Shown one piece after another: positions 1 through 8,725 of a stretch of DNA of 59,973 nt (its first letter is position 1; each line of letters starts with the position of its first letter). Position numbers and translations under genes: made by a program. Under the pieces are notes generated by a model. The model was not told where the DNA came from, ran no database searches, and saw nothing but the letters and a program-made list of their open reading frames with translations. The DNA is from Roseovarius sp. (GTDB lineage: Bacteria; Pseudomonadota; Alphaproteobacteria; Rhodobacterales; Rhodobacteraceae), in assembly GCA_029212365.1 (NCBI GenBank), contig JARGOC010000020.1, positions 1 through 59,973 on the forward strand, in the 5' to 3' direction.

Positions 1-123
1 GTACTTGGCCAATGAGCCTGAACCATAGCCCTCAGCCTCGATCTGCAACGTAAATCGCTTCGCATAGTTGGCTGGCCGTTGCGGTGGCTTCGCCAAGTGA
101 TCTGATCTTGAGTGATATTCCAT
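1..123 (-). CDS. N-terminal part of an unidentified protein, running off the window
   Basis: An open frame on the minus strand starts at an ATG at 123 and reaches the window edge without a stop (41 residues visible). An AAGGGA-type ribosome site lies 6 bases upstream of that ATG; an in-frame ATG at 138 is the alternative start. The peptide is hydrophilic and basic at its beginning. I do not recognise a family. The 123-281 stretch that follows holds no gene I can support. Confidence 0.35.
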   Translation of the reverse strand, partial: MEYHSRSDHLAKPPQRPANYAKRFTLQIEAEGYGSGSLAKY

Positions 124-281
124 TGGTATTCCCTTCATGTGGTTGAAGGGCGTACTTATGGCAGATCACCGAAGCGGACGCTCATTGCGCAATCTCGGGC
201 AGAAACTTGCGGACAAAACACCATTTCGCTGAGGCGGTGCCAAGGCCTGCTTTCGACTTCTATCAGTCCCCACAACGCTTC

Positions 282-794
282 TTAGCCAGAGGTTCCCTGA
301 GCCATCTTCGCGAGCCTAGTTACAGTATTTAGGTTGCGCATGGTTCCATCTGCCATTGCTCTTAGCCGCAGCTTTGATTTCCCCATCCCAGATGGGAAGT
401 GGATGTAAATTTCTCTAACTCCCAATTCGATTACTTCATCGCTGTGCCCTTTGGCGGTTTCCAGTGTATCGCTCTTTGGGGCATCATTGAGGAACAGAAC
501 ACCGACTTTGTTTGGTTCAGCATTTGGGAAAGGATTGCACCTCAGCAAATTCCAAACCTCTTGCGTCGTTCGTAACAAGACGCCAACTGGCTTACCTGCG
601 TAGTTTTCTAATCGTTCTTCGAGGCTCAATCTGACCGCCGAAAATGGAGCGTCAGACTCGAACACAAGATTGCCGGACTGAATGTAGGTGCGAACATCCC
701 TAAAGCCGATTTCCTCGGCCATTGATCGAAGGTCCGCCATAGGCAATTTTCCCGTTCCACCAACGTTGACCGCACGAAGCAGTGCTATGTACAT
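282..794 (-). CDS. DUF1697 family protein
   Basis: This 170-residue protein begins with the ALLRAVNVGG signature and has the SGNLVF motif near residue 40, both typical of DUF1697. The family is widespread, cytosolic and has no established biochemical role. A strong GGAGGGGAA ribosome site directly precedes the ATG at 794, so the start is well supported. The length is normal for the family. It lies 41 bases downstream of the GST gene on the same strand and may be co-transcribed with it. Confidence 0.85.
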   Translation of the reverse strand: MYIALLRAVNVGGTGKLPMADLRSMAEEIGFRDVRTYIQSGNLVFESDAPFSAVRLSLEERLENYAGKPVGVLLRTTQEVWNLLRCNPFPNAEPNKVGVLFLNDAPKSDTLETAKGHSDEVIELGVREIYIHFPSGMGKSKLRLRAMADGTMRNLNTVTRLAKMAQGTSG

Positions 795-835
795 TTCCCC
801 TCCCTGAGCTGTTGTTCGTCATCAAAGGATGACAG

Positions 836-1450
836 CTACGTTTGTGCCAAGTAACCTAAATCGTCGCTCGTGACTTTGCTAAATGCGGGCCGTTCAGCGC
901 AACGAACAATCCAATCTTGAACCGGTTCGGTTTGCGGAGCCATAGCAGAGAACCAGATGAAAGGCGCAGAGATCAGCAGGTCAGCAGCTGAGAAATCATC
1001 GCCTAGAAGAAATGGCGCTTTGGAAAGTTGGGCCGTGAGAGTGTCTGCCATTTCCTCATACCCTCGGAATGACGATCTAAACATATCATCGGGTTTCATT
1101 GACGAAAAGTGTACGGTCAATACGGGTTCCATCACGCCGCCGTAGTAGGACAACCAACTGAGGTACGCCCCTCGTTGCCTATCACCAATGTTCCGCCCAA
1201 GTCCTTTGTCCGGAAACATATCTGTTAGATATTGAATGATTGCGGTGGATTCTCGGATATAAGCACCATCATGCTCAAGCATCGGAACCTTGCCCTCTGG
1301 ATGGGGATTACTAGGATCGATACCGCCAACCCCATCGGATCGCTGAATAGAAACCAGCTTCACTTTCACCTTTTGGCGTATTTCAAGCTCTTCCAAAAGC
1401 CAAAGGATGCGGGTCGAACGGGTTTGTGAGCAATGGTATAGCGTCAGCAT
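836..1450 (-). CDS. Glutathione S-transferase family protein
   Basis: This 204-residue protein has the two-domain GST layout. The thioredoxin-like N-terminal domain (about residues 1-80) opens with LYHCSQTRSTRILW, carries the cis-proline segment GKVPML near residue 54 and the glutathione gamma-glutamyl contact motif ESTAIIQYL near residue 66. A helical C-terminal domain follows, with FLLGDDFSAADLL near residue 145. Such enzymes conjugate or reduce substrates with glutathione in the cytosol; the substrate here cannot be told. It is divergent from the AraC-type gene next door, which could regulate it. Both ends look intact. Confidence 0.9.
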   Translation of the reverse strand: MLTLYHCSQTRSTRILWLLEELEIRQKVKVKLVSIQRSDGVGGIDPSNPHPEGKVPMLEHDGAYIRESTAIIQYLTDMFPDKGLGRNIGDRQRGAYLSWLSYYGGVMEPVLTVHFSSMKPDDMFRSSFRGYEEMADTLTAQLSKAPFLLGDDFSAADLLISAPFIWFSAMAPQTEPVQDWIVRCAERPAFSKVTSDDLGYLAQT

Positions 1451-1465
1451 ACGAGTCTTCCTTGT

Positions 1466-2377
1466 TTGTTTACGGAAGAGTTAAGCGAAGGATTGAGAAG
1501 ACTATTGGAAAAAGCCGACAGACTAGAAGTTTTTGAACGGGCGACACCACAGGTCCGCGGTGTTCTCACCGAACAAGAAACGATAAAATGCCTTACAATA
1601 CGGCAATTTGCGCCCACCGTTCCCGAACACCTACCTTGGCTAGAGCATGTGTGGTCGGTCGCATGGGACATCCCGGCTGGCTTGTTTCACGAACAACGCA
1701 CTGTGCCATTCCCGGCTTTCAATCTCGTTGCAGACAGTCAACAAAGCGCTGCGCTATATGGATGTACCAGCGGCTGCTTCGCATACTCATTGAAACAACA
1801 AGGGCATGTGATAGGCATTCGGTTCAAGCCCGCGTTCCAAAGCGTCTTTTTTGATAATGTAGCGTCTGATTTGACTGACACATCGGTGAACGCGCGAAAT
1901 GCCTTCAGTCGCGATGCTGTTGCTATACTCGAACAGTTGGCTTCGCAGGGACCGGAGATTCACGGGATCGAGACATTGCTTGATCAGTTGCAAAGAGACG
2001 CAGGACCAATCTCAAAGGATGCTCGCCGCATGAACCAAATGGCTGGCTATATCGAAACTCAACCAAACGTTTATCGGGTTGCCGATCTTGTGCGGGCATT
2101 CAACCTCTCCGAAAGGTCGATCCAAAGGCACTTTCATGCGCACCTTGGCATGTCTCCTAAATCGGTCATTGAACGGTTCCGCATTCAGAGCGCCATTAAT
2201 CATGCGGCTGGAGAGAGAAACGACAATTTCGCAGCCTTGGCGTTGAGGTTAGGATACTTCGACCAAGCGCACTTCATTAATGCTTTTCGACACATCATCG
2301 GTCATAGCCCCACTGAATTTGCCAGGTTGCGGCGCGCGGCTACTGAACCCATTGGAGTGCCCCCGACGAAGAGCTGA
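1466..2377 (+). CDS. AraC family transcriptional regulator
   Basis: The C-terminal 100 residues form an AraC/XylS double helix-turn-helix: NLSERSIQRHFHAHLGMSP, then LALRLGYFDQAHFINAFR and GHSPTEFAR. The N-terminal half is a ligand-sensing domain of the AraC-associated type. The longest frame uses a TTG at 1466, only 15 bases from the divergent GST start. That is cramped, and a later TTG (1493 or 1505) could be the real start. It is placed to control the divergent GST/DUF1697 pair, which is an inference from position only. Confidence 0.85.
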   Translation: MFTEELSEGLRRLLEKADRLEVFERATPQVRGVLTEQETIKCLTIRQFAPTVPEHLPWLEHVWSVAWDIPAGLFHEQRTVPFPAFNLVADSQQSAALYGCTSGCFAYSLKQQGHVIGIRFKPAFQSVFFDNVASDLTDTSVNARNAFSRDAVAILEQLASQGPEIHGIETLLDQLQRDAGPISKDARRMNQMAGYIETQPNVYRVADLVRAFNLSERSIQRHFHAHLGMSPKSVIERFRIQSAINHAAGERNDNFAALALRLGYFDQAHFINAFRHIIGHSPTEFARLRRAATEPIGVPPTKS

Positions 2378-2522
2378 CATTCATGCGACACACAGCATTC
2401 GATTAAAAGGGCTCTTCGAGGCCTTCGCTGCGTTGTTCACGAATAACCGCTGTTTCTCACGACGGGTCTTATGCGGACTTAGATTGATGAAAGTTCAATG
2501 AAGTAAGTGATTTAAGATGTAC

Positions 2523-2551
2523 GCGCGGCATAATCAAAAGCGCGGCATTAT
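2523..2551. repeat. Direct repeat at the ardC breakpoint
   Basis: Two near-identical 12-mers, GCGCGGCATAAT (2523-2534) and GCGCGGCATTAT (2540-2551), sit exactly where homology to ArdC stops. They share the GGCATAA/TTATGCC core with the palindromes at 46377-46431, where the other ardC pieces break. They may be half-sites of a site-specific recombinase. The flank 2378-2522 holds no gene I can support. Confidence 0.5.
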
Positions 2552-3155
2552 GGGTCAGCTCATGCGCCAGGGTGCCGTAATATCCTGCGGCCCTGTGAAA
2601 GGTTGCGATCGGCGGCATATGAATGCGGTCGGTCTTGATGTTGTAATAGGCGCGCGGCTCTTCGGTGCTGTCGATCTGCGCGCCACTCGCGGTAAAAAAC
2701 GCCTCCAACGCGGGATCGGCCACGGTGCCAAGATCACGGGGAGGATCAGGCAGGATGTAGAATTCAGCAGGCAAGCCGTCGATCTGGTCTGCGTTGAACA
2801 CACGATAGGCACGGGCATAGGGGATCTGGCGTTCCTCGCCGTTCTCGTCCTCGCGCTCGACGGTACCATATTTCACGACGGTGGCGGATTTCTCGCCTCT
2901 GCGGACATGACCCCCAAGTTGCTTGGCTTGATTGAACGTCATCCAGCGAGCTGAGCTGTAGTCCTTTCCCATAGCTGTGGCCCAAAGCATCAGGATATTG
3001 ATCCCGCGATAAGCTTCGCCGTTGAACCGTTCCGGCAAACTGACCGACACCCCGCCGCCCGTCCATGGCTTGCGCCACGGGGGTGTGCCCGCCTCGATCT
3101 GCGCGACGATTTGATTGGTAACATGGGAATAAACGTCAAATTTCTCTTTGGTCAT
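2550..3155 (-). pseudogene. ardC: ArdC-like anti-restriction protein, N-terminal fragment
   Basis: About 202 residues of an ArdC-type protein start at ATG 3155, preceded by a very strong AAGGAGG ribosome site. Visible are the N-terminal ssDNA-binding domain (TPPWRKPWTGG; YRGINILMLW; RGEKSATVVKYG) and the start of the zincin-like domain, which ends at GTLAHELTH. After that His codon the frame continues into 26 unrelated residues to a stop at 2469, so the second half of the metallopeptidase domain is missing. Intact family members run to about 300 residues. ArdC proteins protect incoming plasmid DNA from restriction. The missing part is apparently at 46076-46375 on the same strand. Confidence 0.85.
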
Positions 3156-3697
3156 TTGTGACCCTCCTTGCGTGATGCGGTCGGGGTCTGTCTCCCTTTC
3201 CGCCAATGGGCGGGCCTTCCTGTTCTGTTGTTTGGAATGCCCATGCATTCCGAACGGCAGAGCAGGTAAGGGCAAAGCCCTGCCTGCGCCCTAGCAGGGC
3301 CGTGACAACTGGGTGGAGGGCGTGAATTTGGGAGGGAACCGCGCGCCTGCGCGTGGGAGGAACCGGAATTATCGACCGGAACCGACGCCATAGGCGGCGC
3401 TTGCCGGTTTTCTCGGACCTGACAGGATGGCAGGCGGATCAATAGGATTAGAAAAATTTCAGGGTTGGGGTGAGCGAGCGTCAGCCCATCGATCCCCTGT
3501 CCTGTCTATCGCTTAAAGCGAGACCTGCACATTGCCGGGATTTCAGTTATGCCTTTGCAGCATACATGTTGCTCTGCATGACCGGTCTGCGGACAAAGCG
3601 CCAGTTCGTTGCGCGGCTCCCAAAGACCGCTTCAGAAATTCAACAAACCGCTATCACCGCGCATGACTGTATCAGAAAGGTTGGCGGATATGGGCAT
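3156..3697. other. Gene-free stretch upstream of ardC
   Basis: I see no convincing gene here. The left part (3156-3460) is the leader and presumed promoter region of ardC. The part from about 3590 (TGCGGACAAAGCGCCAGTTC) resembles a sequence at about 209-232 and seems to be a dispersed intergenic repeat. ORFs that can be drawn across it have low-complexity, unlikely protein sequences. Confidence 0.5.
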
Positions 3698-4723
3698 TTA
3701 TCTGCCTCCAGTTTCTCTTAAAACTCGGAATCCTACTGATCTAACGCGCTCGTTCTCCCTGCGGCTTCCGCGGTACGCAGGTCTGGCGTATTCTTTAGAC
3801 CCCGTGTAGGAGCCGCCCTTGATGACAAGTCTGCAAGAGGTTTCGTTTTCGGCAACCGCAAGATACGCCGAAGATGTCGTAAGCCCCAGATGAGGCTTGC
3901 TAAAGCAAGACATCGTCCATTCAAAAACATTTCCGGACATATGGCGCAGCCCCCAGCCATTTGCTGCATCAAGCTTGTCCACACTTATGGGCATGCCAAG
4001 CCTGTTTCGATCCGAAAAATAGCGGTCGCCCACCCATTGAAACGCGGTGAAATTCGCCTGTTCCTTTGTGAGCGTATCCCCTTGGGCAAATTTGGTAGAT
4101 GTTCCCGCGCGCGCGGCGTATTCCCATTCAGCCTCCGTCGGAGGGCGGTAGACATCAGATCCAACTTTGGCATTAAGCCAGGCTACGTATTCCAAAATAT
4201 CGTAGAACGAGACATCAATAACGGGCTGGCGCGGATCGTCGGCTTTTACGTCTTTGAATTTTACGATGATCGTTGGATCGGGCGTATGACGACAACCTCC
4301 ATCATCAACGCAGGCCATCCACTCTTCGTTTGTGACTTCATTACGGCCCATTGCAATAGGTTGGTCAATAAGGACTTCATGCGGTGGTCCTTCTTGAGTA
4401 AAGACAGAAGGCTCCCCCGCTTTAGGTTTTGGGAAATATCTAGCCAATAATGCGGAGTCTTCCAACGTCGCCCCCATGGTAAATTTCCCCATGGGCAGCA
4501 CAATCATTTCAGGGCATTCTGCGCAGTCTTGGAATACTTCCAGTGGCGCAACAGTGTGCTCGCCAACCGTAAAATGTGTTTCAGCGGCTGATAGTTCTGC
4601 AGCAATCAGTACGAGGCAAGTAAGGAATGCGCTAAATTTGTATCCAGTGAGTATGCTATGGATCGTGTATAAGCTGCTGCCCACAATTGTTTGCCTTCGT
4701 TGTGATCCGTATCCGTTCCGCAC
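3698..4723 (-). CDS. SUMF1 / formylglycine-generating-enzyme-like domain protein, exported
   Basis: This 341-residue protein starts with a basic segment and one hydrophobic stretch (about residues 28-47, ending AELSAAETH), read as a signal peptide or anchor, so it should act outside the cytoplasm. A C-lectin-like FGE-sulfatase domain follows: MGKFTMGA near residue 77, RPPTEAEWEYAARAGT near residue 193, WGLRHMSGNVFEWT near residue 257, VIKGGSY near residue 298 and VGFRVLRE at the end. I do not see the clear paired-cysteine motif of true formylglycine-generating enzymes, so it may bind or modify proteins in another way. It stands alone, with no sulfatase nearby. Confidence 0.85.
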   Translation of the reverse strand: MRNGYGSQRRQTIVGSSLYTIHSILTGYKFSAFLTCLVLIAAELSAAETHFTVGEHTVAPLEVFQDCAECPEMIVLPMGKFTMGATLEDSALLARYFPKPKAGEPSVFTQEGPPHEVLIDQPIAMGRNEVTNEEWMACVDDGGCRHTPDPTIIVKFKDVKADDPRQPVIDVSFYDILEYVAWLNAKVGSDVYRPPTEAEWEYAARAGTSTKFAQGDTLTKEQANFTAFQWVGDRYFSDRNRLGMPISVDKLDAANGWGLRHMSGNVFEWTMSCFSKPHLGLTTSSAYLAVAENETSCRLVIKGGSYTGSKEYARPAYRGSRRENERVRSVGFRVLRETGGR

Positions 4724-4782
4724 GAAACTACTGTTGTAAAATTTTCACACAACAGAAAAAAGGTGCATCATTTATTCGTTCT

Positions 4783-4826
4783 GCAGCATCTGTCGAAGAG
4801 GGCTCTTTCGGAACTTTCGCGGCACT
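4783..4826. repeat. Dispersed intergenic repeat, copy 1
   Basis: About 44 bases beginning GCAGCATCTGTCGAAGAGGG are closely matched at 19279-19322, and the core GGGCTCTT..CTTCGC recurs near 2410-2430. All copies lie between genes. No coding potential is evident. Confidence 0.5.
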
Positions 4827-5002
4827 GATCACGAGTGGCCAGTTTGGGAAACACCGCCCTTCGCTGCATGGCGCACGAACTCTTAAGATGCGGATGAAGT
4901 ATGCTTTCATTGCACAAATTCCAACGTCTGGAATGCGTTAAGTTGGTGCAGTTATCATGGCGTCCACCTCGAAGGTCGAGCAACGGGATGGGTAGGAGCA
5001 AA

Positions 5003-5629
5003 TCAAACGACTTCAATTTGACGCATGCTTATCCCGTAAAGATCGTGTTCGCGAATTGCAGCAGCGATCTGACTGGAAAATACCGGCATGAAAGCATTTC
5101 GATCCAATGTAAGAAAACCTTGATTTTCAGGAATTTCAGCACCATTCAACACAGGACGGTCAATCGACGTAATTACCCCGTCCAACCCAGAAACCTTCGA
5201 CAATTCCCTATTGAATGCTTCGGCGAATATCGGCGCGGAAATCCAATAAATGTCGGGCCCATCTTCGACCTCTACAGGAAGAAATTCCGTGCGTGTTCCG
5301 GCAATGGGCTCCAGAACATCGCGCGCTTTTGCACTAACGACAAGCGAAGGGGGCGTCTTGCAGAGGTCTGAGGGCCGATCTGGCACTTTGGTTCTGCTGA
5401 CGTTGATCGCCTTCATTACCGGCTTGATCCATGCTTCGCCGGGTTCACGTGTTTTTACATATTGTCTGTGATCATAGGCGCTTCTGCGCAAAGCTTCGAC
5501 ACCCTCGAAGCCGACACAAGTCGAAATATACTGAGCGACATATTCGTAGAAATAGTACACTTTTCGTTCTGCCATGCGCGGCTGAAACCATTGCCCGTCC
5601 TTTATCAACGTTCTCTTTTGGAGGTTCAT
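5003..5629 (-). CDS. Imm11 (DUF1629) family immunity-like protein
   Basis: This 208-residue protein aligns throughout with the two longer-range paralogues at 8133 and 9504. It shares the WFQPRMAERKVYYFY opening (WYWPRLPERKVYDY in the paralogues), ALRRSAYDHR, the RPSDL segment, FLPVEVEDGPDIYW and the C-terminal DLYG. The family (Imm11/DUF1629) is predicted to supply immunity to polymorphic toxins. The frame extends to a TTG at 5668, but the ATG at 5629 fits the paralogues better. It is the most diverged of the three copies and no toxin gene lies beside it. Confidence 0.75.
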   Translation of the reverse strand: MNLQKRTLIKDGQWFQPRMAERKVYYFYEYVAQYISTCVGFEGVEALRRSAYDHRQYVKTREPGEAWIKPVMKAINVSRTKVPDRPSDLCKTPPSLVVSAKARDVLEPIAGTRTEFLPVEVEDGPDIYWISAPIFAEAFNRELSKVSGLDGVITSIDRPVLNGAEIPENQGFLTLDRNAFMPVFSSQIAAAIREHDLYGISMRQIEVV

Positions 5630-5707
5630 TTGAAATTCCACTTCAACTAGCTTGAGCAAAGACCGCAATCCGCGGTGCCAGATTGAAGTGACTCAAGCGG
5701 GGGTGCC

Positions 5708-6166
5708 TCATTCTTGAGGCAAGCCATCTGATAAGTGAACCCATGATACCTTTTCATCAGCGTGAAAGTGTATTGTTGGTTTGATCGCCTCTGGATCCTC
5801 GAGAAGCGCTGCATAAAAATGCGTTTCATTCGGGTATCTGTTAGAGCGAAAGAACATAGGGGAGCCGCAAGTGCCACAAAATCCACGCGTGTTTCCAAGG
5901 CTACTTTCATAGCAAACAGGTTGGTTCTTCAAAAATGTCCAAGTACCGTTCTCTTGGCCTATCCAAGTGGTGAACGGGGAAGCAGTTGCTCGTCGGCAGC
6001 TCTCGCAATGACAATGACCTACCCAGTTAGGGGCACCGACCAGCACAAATCTGGTTGTGCCACAAAGACAATGACCTGTCAGTTTTGTCTGTTCTTCCTG
6101 ATGCAGTGTGTCCTCACCTTCGCTAAACATTGTGATGCAAAACGCCACCGTTTCAAAATGACGCAC
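5708..6166 (-). CDS. GFA family (Mss4-like fold) zinc-binding protein
   Basis: A beta-fold zinc protein of the GFA (glutathione-dependent formaldehyde-activating enzyme) family. It has HCLCGTTRF, CHCESCRRATASPF and GFCGTCGSPMFF, giving the expected pairs and triplet of metal-binding cysteines. Enzymes of this family were linked to S-hydroxymethylglutathione formation, but most members have unknown substrates. The start is uncertain: GTG at 6166 gives 152 residues, and ATG at 6130 would remove 12 residues that look unlike the family. A second GFA gene lies at 7626 on the other strand. Confidence 0.8.
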   Translation of the reverse strand: MRHFETVAFCITMFSEGEDTLHQEEQTKLTGHCLCGTTRFVLVGAPNWVGHCHCESCRRATASPFTTWIGQENGTWTFLKNQPVCYESSLGNTRGFCGTCGSPMFFRSNRYPNETHFYAALLEDPEAIKPTIHFHADEKVSWVHLSDGLPQE

Positions 6167-6274
6167 TTGCCCGCGACGGTCAATCTGGGCTCGCTAGCGG
6201 ACTTCGACCAGGTTAATAAAGATCGCTTAAACCCAAGGGTTTCGCCCCTAGCTTCTAGCCCAGTTTGATCCTTA

Positions 6275-6385
6275 CTACCGTTTTCGCTCGCCATCCCACA
6301 TGCGATGAGCCCGCTTCCAGCTTGGCTCTTGAAAAGCCAGTATAGCGATGACGTCTATCCAAATGTCCATGACTTGTTTCCACAT
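6275..6385 (-). CDS. Conserved 36-residue small protein, paralogue of 13461-13571
   Basis: A short frame with a strong AGGAGGTG ribosome site 7 bases before its ATG encodes 36 residues starting MWKQVMDIW. A second 36-residue frame at 13461-13571 aligns without gaps. Identical positions include M1, W2, Q4, I8, W9, D11, V12, I13, F18, Q19, P21, R25, D31 and R36. Both sit divergently upstream of a GcvA-like LysR gene start. The pattern (amphipathic W/I-rich first half, basic tail) could be a peripheral membrane peptide or a regulator's partner. Function unknown. Confidence 0.7.
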   Translation of the reverse strand: MWKQVMDIWIDVIAILAFQEPSWKRAHRMWDGERKR

Positions 6386-6476
6386 TGTAACACCTCCTGC
6401 TCATTACAAGATGTCACTTGCGTAGTTTGCTCAAACGAGATTACCGTCGCCTTCGATTAACACAGGGTTATGTGAA
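6386..6476. promoter_or_regulatory. Divergent promoter / LysR binding region
   Basis: The stretch between the small gene and lysR contains CTCAAACGAGATT followed by TTCGATTAAC and GGGTTATGTGA. The same words in the same order occur at about 13617-13661, upstream of a decayed lysR start. Conservation of non-coding bases in two copies suggests operator or promoter function, possibly autoregulation by the LysR protein. No protein-binding data are implied. Confidence 0.5.
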
Positions 6477-7361
6477 ATGAGACGTGGACGCCTTCCTCTG
6501 ACGGCCTTACGTGCCTTCGAAGCTGCTGGAAGAGCAGAAAGTATATCGTTGGCTGCGGCCGAGTTAAGCGTTTCTCAAGCTGCAGTCAGTCGCCAGATTA
6601 AAGAGCTTGAAGCGCAACTCAACCTTTCGCTCTTTGAACGCATCCATCGTGGTGTTCGCCTGACTGCCTCAGGGCATCGATTGCTGACATCGCTGACACA
6701 GGCCTTTGATAACATTGATGACGCCCTGAGTGAGATCAGCGTGCCAGAAACTGAAACTCTATTGATAAGCTGCGAGCCAGCGTTTGCCGCTCTTTGGCTT
6801 GCTCCTCGGCTCGCAGCATTTCAGGATATAGCTCAGAATGTTGATGTGATCCTTAATTCAGACTCACATATCGTTGATTTTGGAAATGATGGAACTCACT
6901 TAGCGATCAGATACACGAGTGAGCGACAAAATTGGCCTAGAGTTGAGGTCCGGAAACTCTGTGAAACCCATCTTTCCGCCTATTTGTCGCCTAAGTGCTT
7001 GGCATCTGGCCACATCTCAACGCCAAAAGACCTCTTACCTCTGCCCCGGTTTCACGAAGACACCCGCGAAGACTGGTGCAACTGGTTTGAAGTAGCAGGG
7101 GTTATGCCTCCAGATACAGAACGTGGAACAGTATTTAACGACAGCGCGGTCATGTTCCAAGCAACGTTAGCGGGACAAGGTGTCATGCTGGCGGACGATC
7201 TGTTGGCCAAGTCTGCCGCTGAACGAGGCGAGCTGGTTCGGCCTTTTGACATTAGCATTCATTGCGGGTCCTATTGGTTGGTGAGCCGTAACTTTAGCCG
7301 CCTTTCCAAGAACGCAAATGGCTTTGTCGATTGGCTTCAGAAAGAGCTCCGCAAGTCGTAG
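6477..7361 (+). CDS. LysR family transcriptional regulator (GcvA-like)
   Basis: This 294-residue protein has an N-terminal winged helix (LTALRAFEAAGRAESISLAAAELSVSQAAVSRQIKELE, residues 8-45 approximately) and a C-terminal periplasmic-binding-like effector domain ending near VDWLQ. The opening RRGRLPLTALRAFEAA is typical of GcvA-type regulators. The ATG at 6477 follows a GTGA-containing leader. It is divergent from the 36-residue gene at 6275, and the arrangement is repeated in degenerate form at 13.5-13.7 kb. The target is unknown; the divergent small gene is the natural candidate. Confidence 0.9.
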   Translation: MRRGRLPLTALRAFEAAGRAESISLAAAELSVSQAAVSRQIKELEAQLNLSLFERIHRGVRLTASGHRLLTSLTQAFDNIDDALSEISVPETETLLISCEPAFAALWLAPRLAAFQDIAQNVDVILNSDSHIVDFGNDGTHLAIRYTSERQNWPRVEVRKLCETHLSAYLSPKCLASGHISTPKDLLPLPRFHEDTREDWCNWFEVAGVMPPDTERGTVFNDSAVMFQATLAGQGVMLADDLLAKSAAERGELVRPFDISIHCGSYWLVSRNFSRLSKNANGFVDWLQKELRKS

Positions 7362-7625
7362 CAAAAGTCAGGCGTTTATGTCACTGGCAAATATGACCGT
7401 TGTCGTATCCTCATTTTGTAAGCCGCCGTTCAAACAAGTCGCGGCGGAAGGGTCGAACGGGGCCAAATTCTGCGTTCGTAACCTGGCACCTGACTAGTCC
7501 GATAAGCAAAACGAAGCAGCATTACGGTCAATTTTCGTCGCAATCGCGTTTCAAAATATCGCTTATGACGTCAGTCAACTTAGCTCTTCGGCTAGAATAG
7601 GTCTAGGTTTTGCTTGGAGGTTGCG

Positions 7626-8009
7626 ATGCGTGGAAGTTGCCTTTGTGGTGCTGTTAAATACCAAGTTGACGGCGGCCTTAGGCCGATCGTCGGGTGCCAT
7701 TGTACACAATGCAGAAAGACATCCGGCCACTACGTCGCGGCCACCCAAGCGTTGACAGGAGACCTCAGAATTGACGGGGAATCCAATCTGTCATGGTATC
7801 AATCGTCGGAATCTGCCAAACGAGGCTTCTGTAAGACCTGCGGTAGCCAGCTTTTCTGGACTGAATTGTCCAGTGCGTTCACATCCATTATGGCAGGAAC
7901 GATTGACGGGGAAACTGGGCTCGTTATGGACAGACAGATACATTCTGAACTAAAGGGCGATTACTACAGTCTGCCAAATGTGGAAACTGTCGGTCAGACG
8001 ACTCTTTAG
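7626..8009 (+). CDS. GFA family (Mss4-like fold) zinc-binding protein
   Basis: This 127-residue protein carries GSCLCGAVKYQV at its start, GCHCTQCRKTSGHYVAA near residue 28 and GFCKTCGSQLFW near residue 69, the full set of GFA zinc ligands. The frame can be extended to a TTG at 7614, but a GGAGG ribosome site five bases before the ATG at 7626 decides the start. Family enzymes act in the cytosol on small carbon adducts or unknown substrates. It follows the LysR gene on the same strand after a 264-base gap in which I see nothing else. Confidence 0.85.
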   Translation: MRGSCLCGAVKYQVDGGLRPIVGCHCTQCRKTSGHYVAATQALTGDLRIDGESNLSWYQSSESAKRGFCKTCGSQLFWTELSSAFTSIMAGTIDGETGLVMDRQIHSELKGDYYSLPNVETVGQTTL

Positions 8010-8132
8010 AAAGGTGGGGCCTTGGGTTTAACTAGGGGCTTGTTCTCATCACGCCAGAAGCGTCGCCGCTCCAACTCAAAAATTTCACCACGCATCGCAG
8101 ACTCCGCATGAGATACGTCGCTAACGACGTCG
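8010..8132 (-). other. Possible remnant of a C-terminal coding end
   Basis: A minus-strand frame overlapping the end of the Imm11 gene continues to a stop at 8006 and ends in a charged peptide (ERRRFWRDENKP then KPKAPPF). This looks more like the tail of a protein than random sequence. It could be the end of a lost toxin or partner gene. Evidence is thin; no start or domain is visible. Confidence 0.2.
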
Positions 8133-8717
8133 TCAAACCTCTTCCACCGGCCGCAGATCCAGACCATACAAGTCCTCCTGTTTGATCGCATCGGCGACTT
8201 TCGCCGAAAGCACAGGTTTGGCCCGTATCGGATCAAGCGACACAAAACCCGCCTCCGGCATTTTGTCCCGGAACAAAACTGGCTGGGCGATCGAGGTCAG
8301 TTTGTCGAACATTATCGTCACACGTGAGGTCTCAAGATCCAGCGCTTCGGGCACCACCGGACCCATTGCCCACCACAATTGCGGACCGTTCACCACTTCG
8401 ACGGGCAGGAAACCCACCATCGGTCCCGCGAGGGGCGCAAGAACCTCCCGCGCCCGTTCACTTAACAAAAGACCCGCTGTGATCAAGAACAGGTCGGTCG
8501 GACGCGGCGATGTCTTTCCTTTCCTAACGCATCCCAGATCCATCAGCGGTGCAATCCAGGGTGTCTCAGGGGTCCGGTTCATAATCCAAGTGCCATGCGC
8601 ATAGCTACTTCGCCGCAGCGCTTCGTCCCCTGTGTGATCATCGGCCCCACCGACATAGCAAGCGTAGTCATATAGCTTACCTTCAGGCAAGCGAGGCCAG
8701 TACCAGTTTACCGCCAT
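8133..8717 (-). CDS. Imm11 (DUF1629) family immunity-like protein, copy A
   Basis: This 194-residue protein is almost identical to the one at 9504-10088. Shared marks are WYWPRLPEGKLYDYACYVGG, GDEALRRSSYAHG, a PRPTDLFL segment, GFLPVEVVNGPQLWWAMGP and DLYGLDLRPVEEV. The family is predicted immunity for polymorphic or contact-dependent toxins. The frame reaches ATG 8729, which overlaps the upstream stop as ATGA. A GAGGA ribosome site and the equal length of copy B favour ATG 8717. The central part is nearly unchanged between the copies while both ends have drifted, as expected after duplication or gene conversion. Confidence 0.8.
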   Translation of the reverse strand: MAVNWYWPRLPEGKLYDYACYVGGADDHTGDEALRRSSYAHGTWIMNRTPETPWIAPLMDLGCVRKGKTSPRPTDLFLITAGLLLSERAREVLAPLAGPMVGFLPVEVVNGPQLWWAMGPVVPEALDLETSRVTIMFDKLTSIAQPVLFRDKMPEAGFVSLDPIRAKPVLSAKVADAIKQEDLYGLDLRPVEEV

Positions 8718-8725
8718 GGGGTTCC

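Noticed and set aside
3470..3721. 83-codon plus-strand frame before the SUMF1-domain gene
   Set aside because: Contains the dispersed repeat and has no ribosome site or family pattern.
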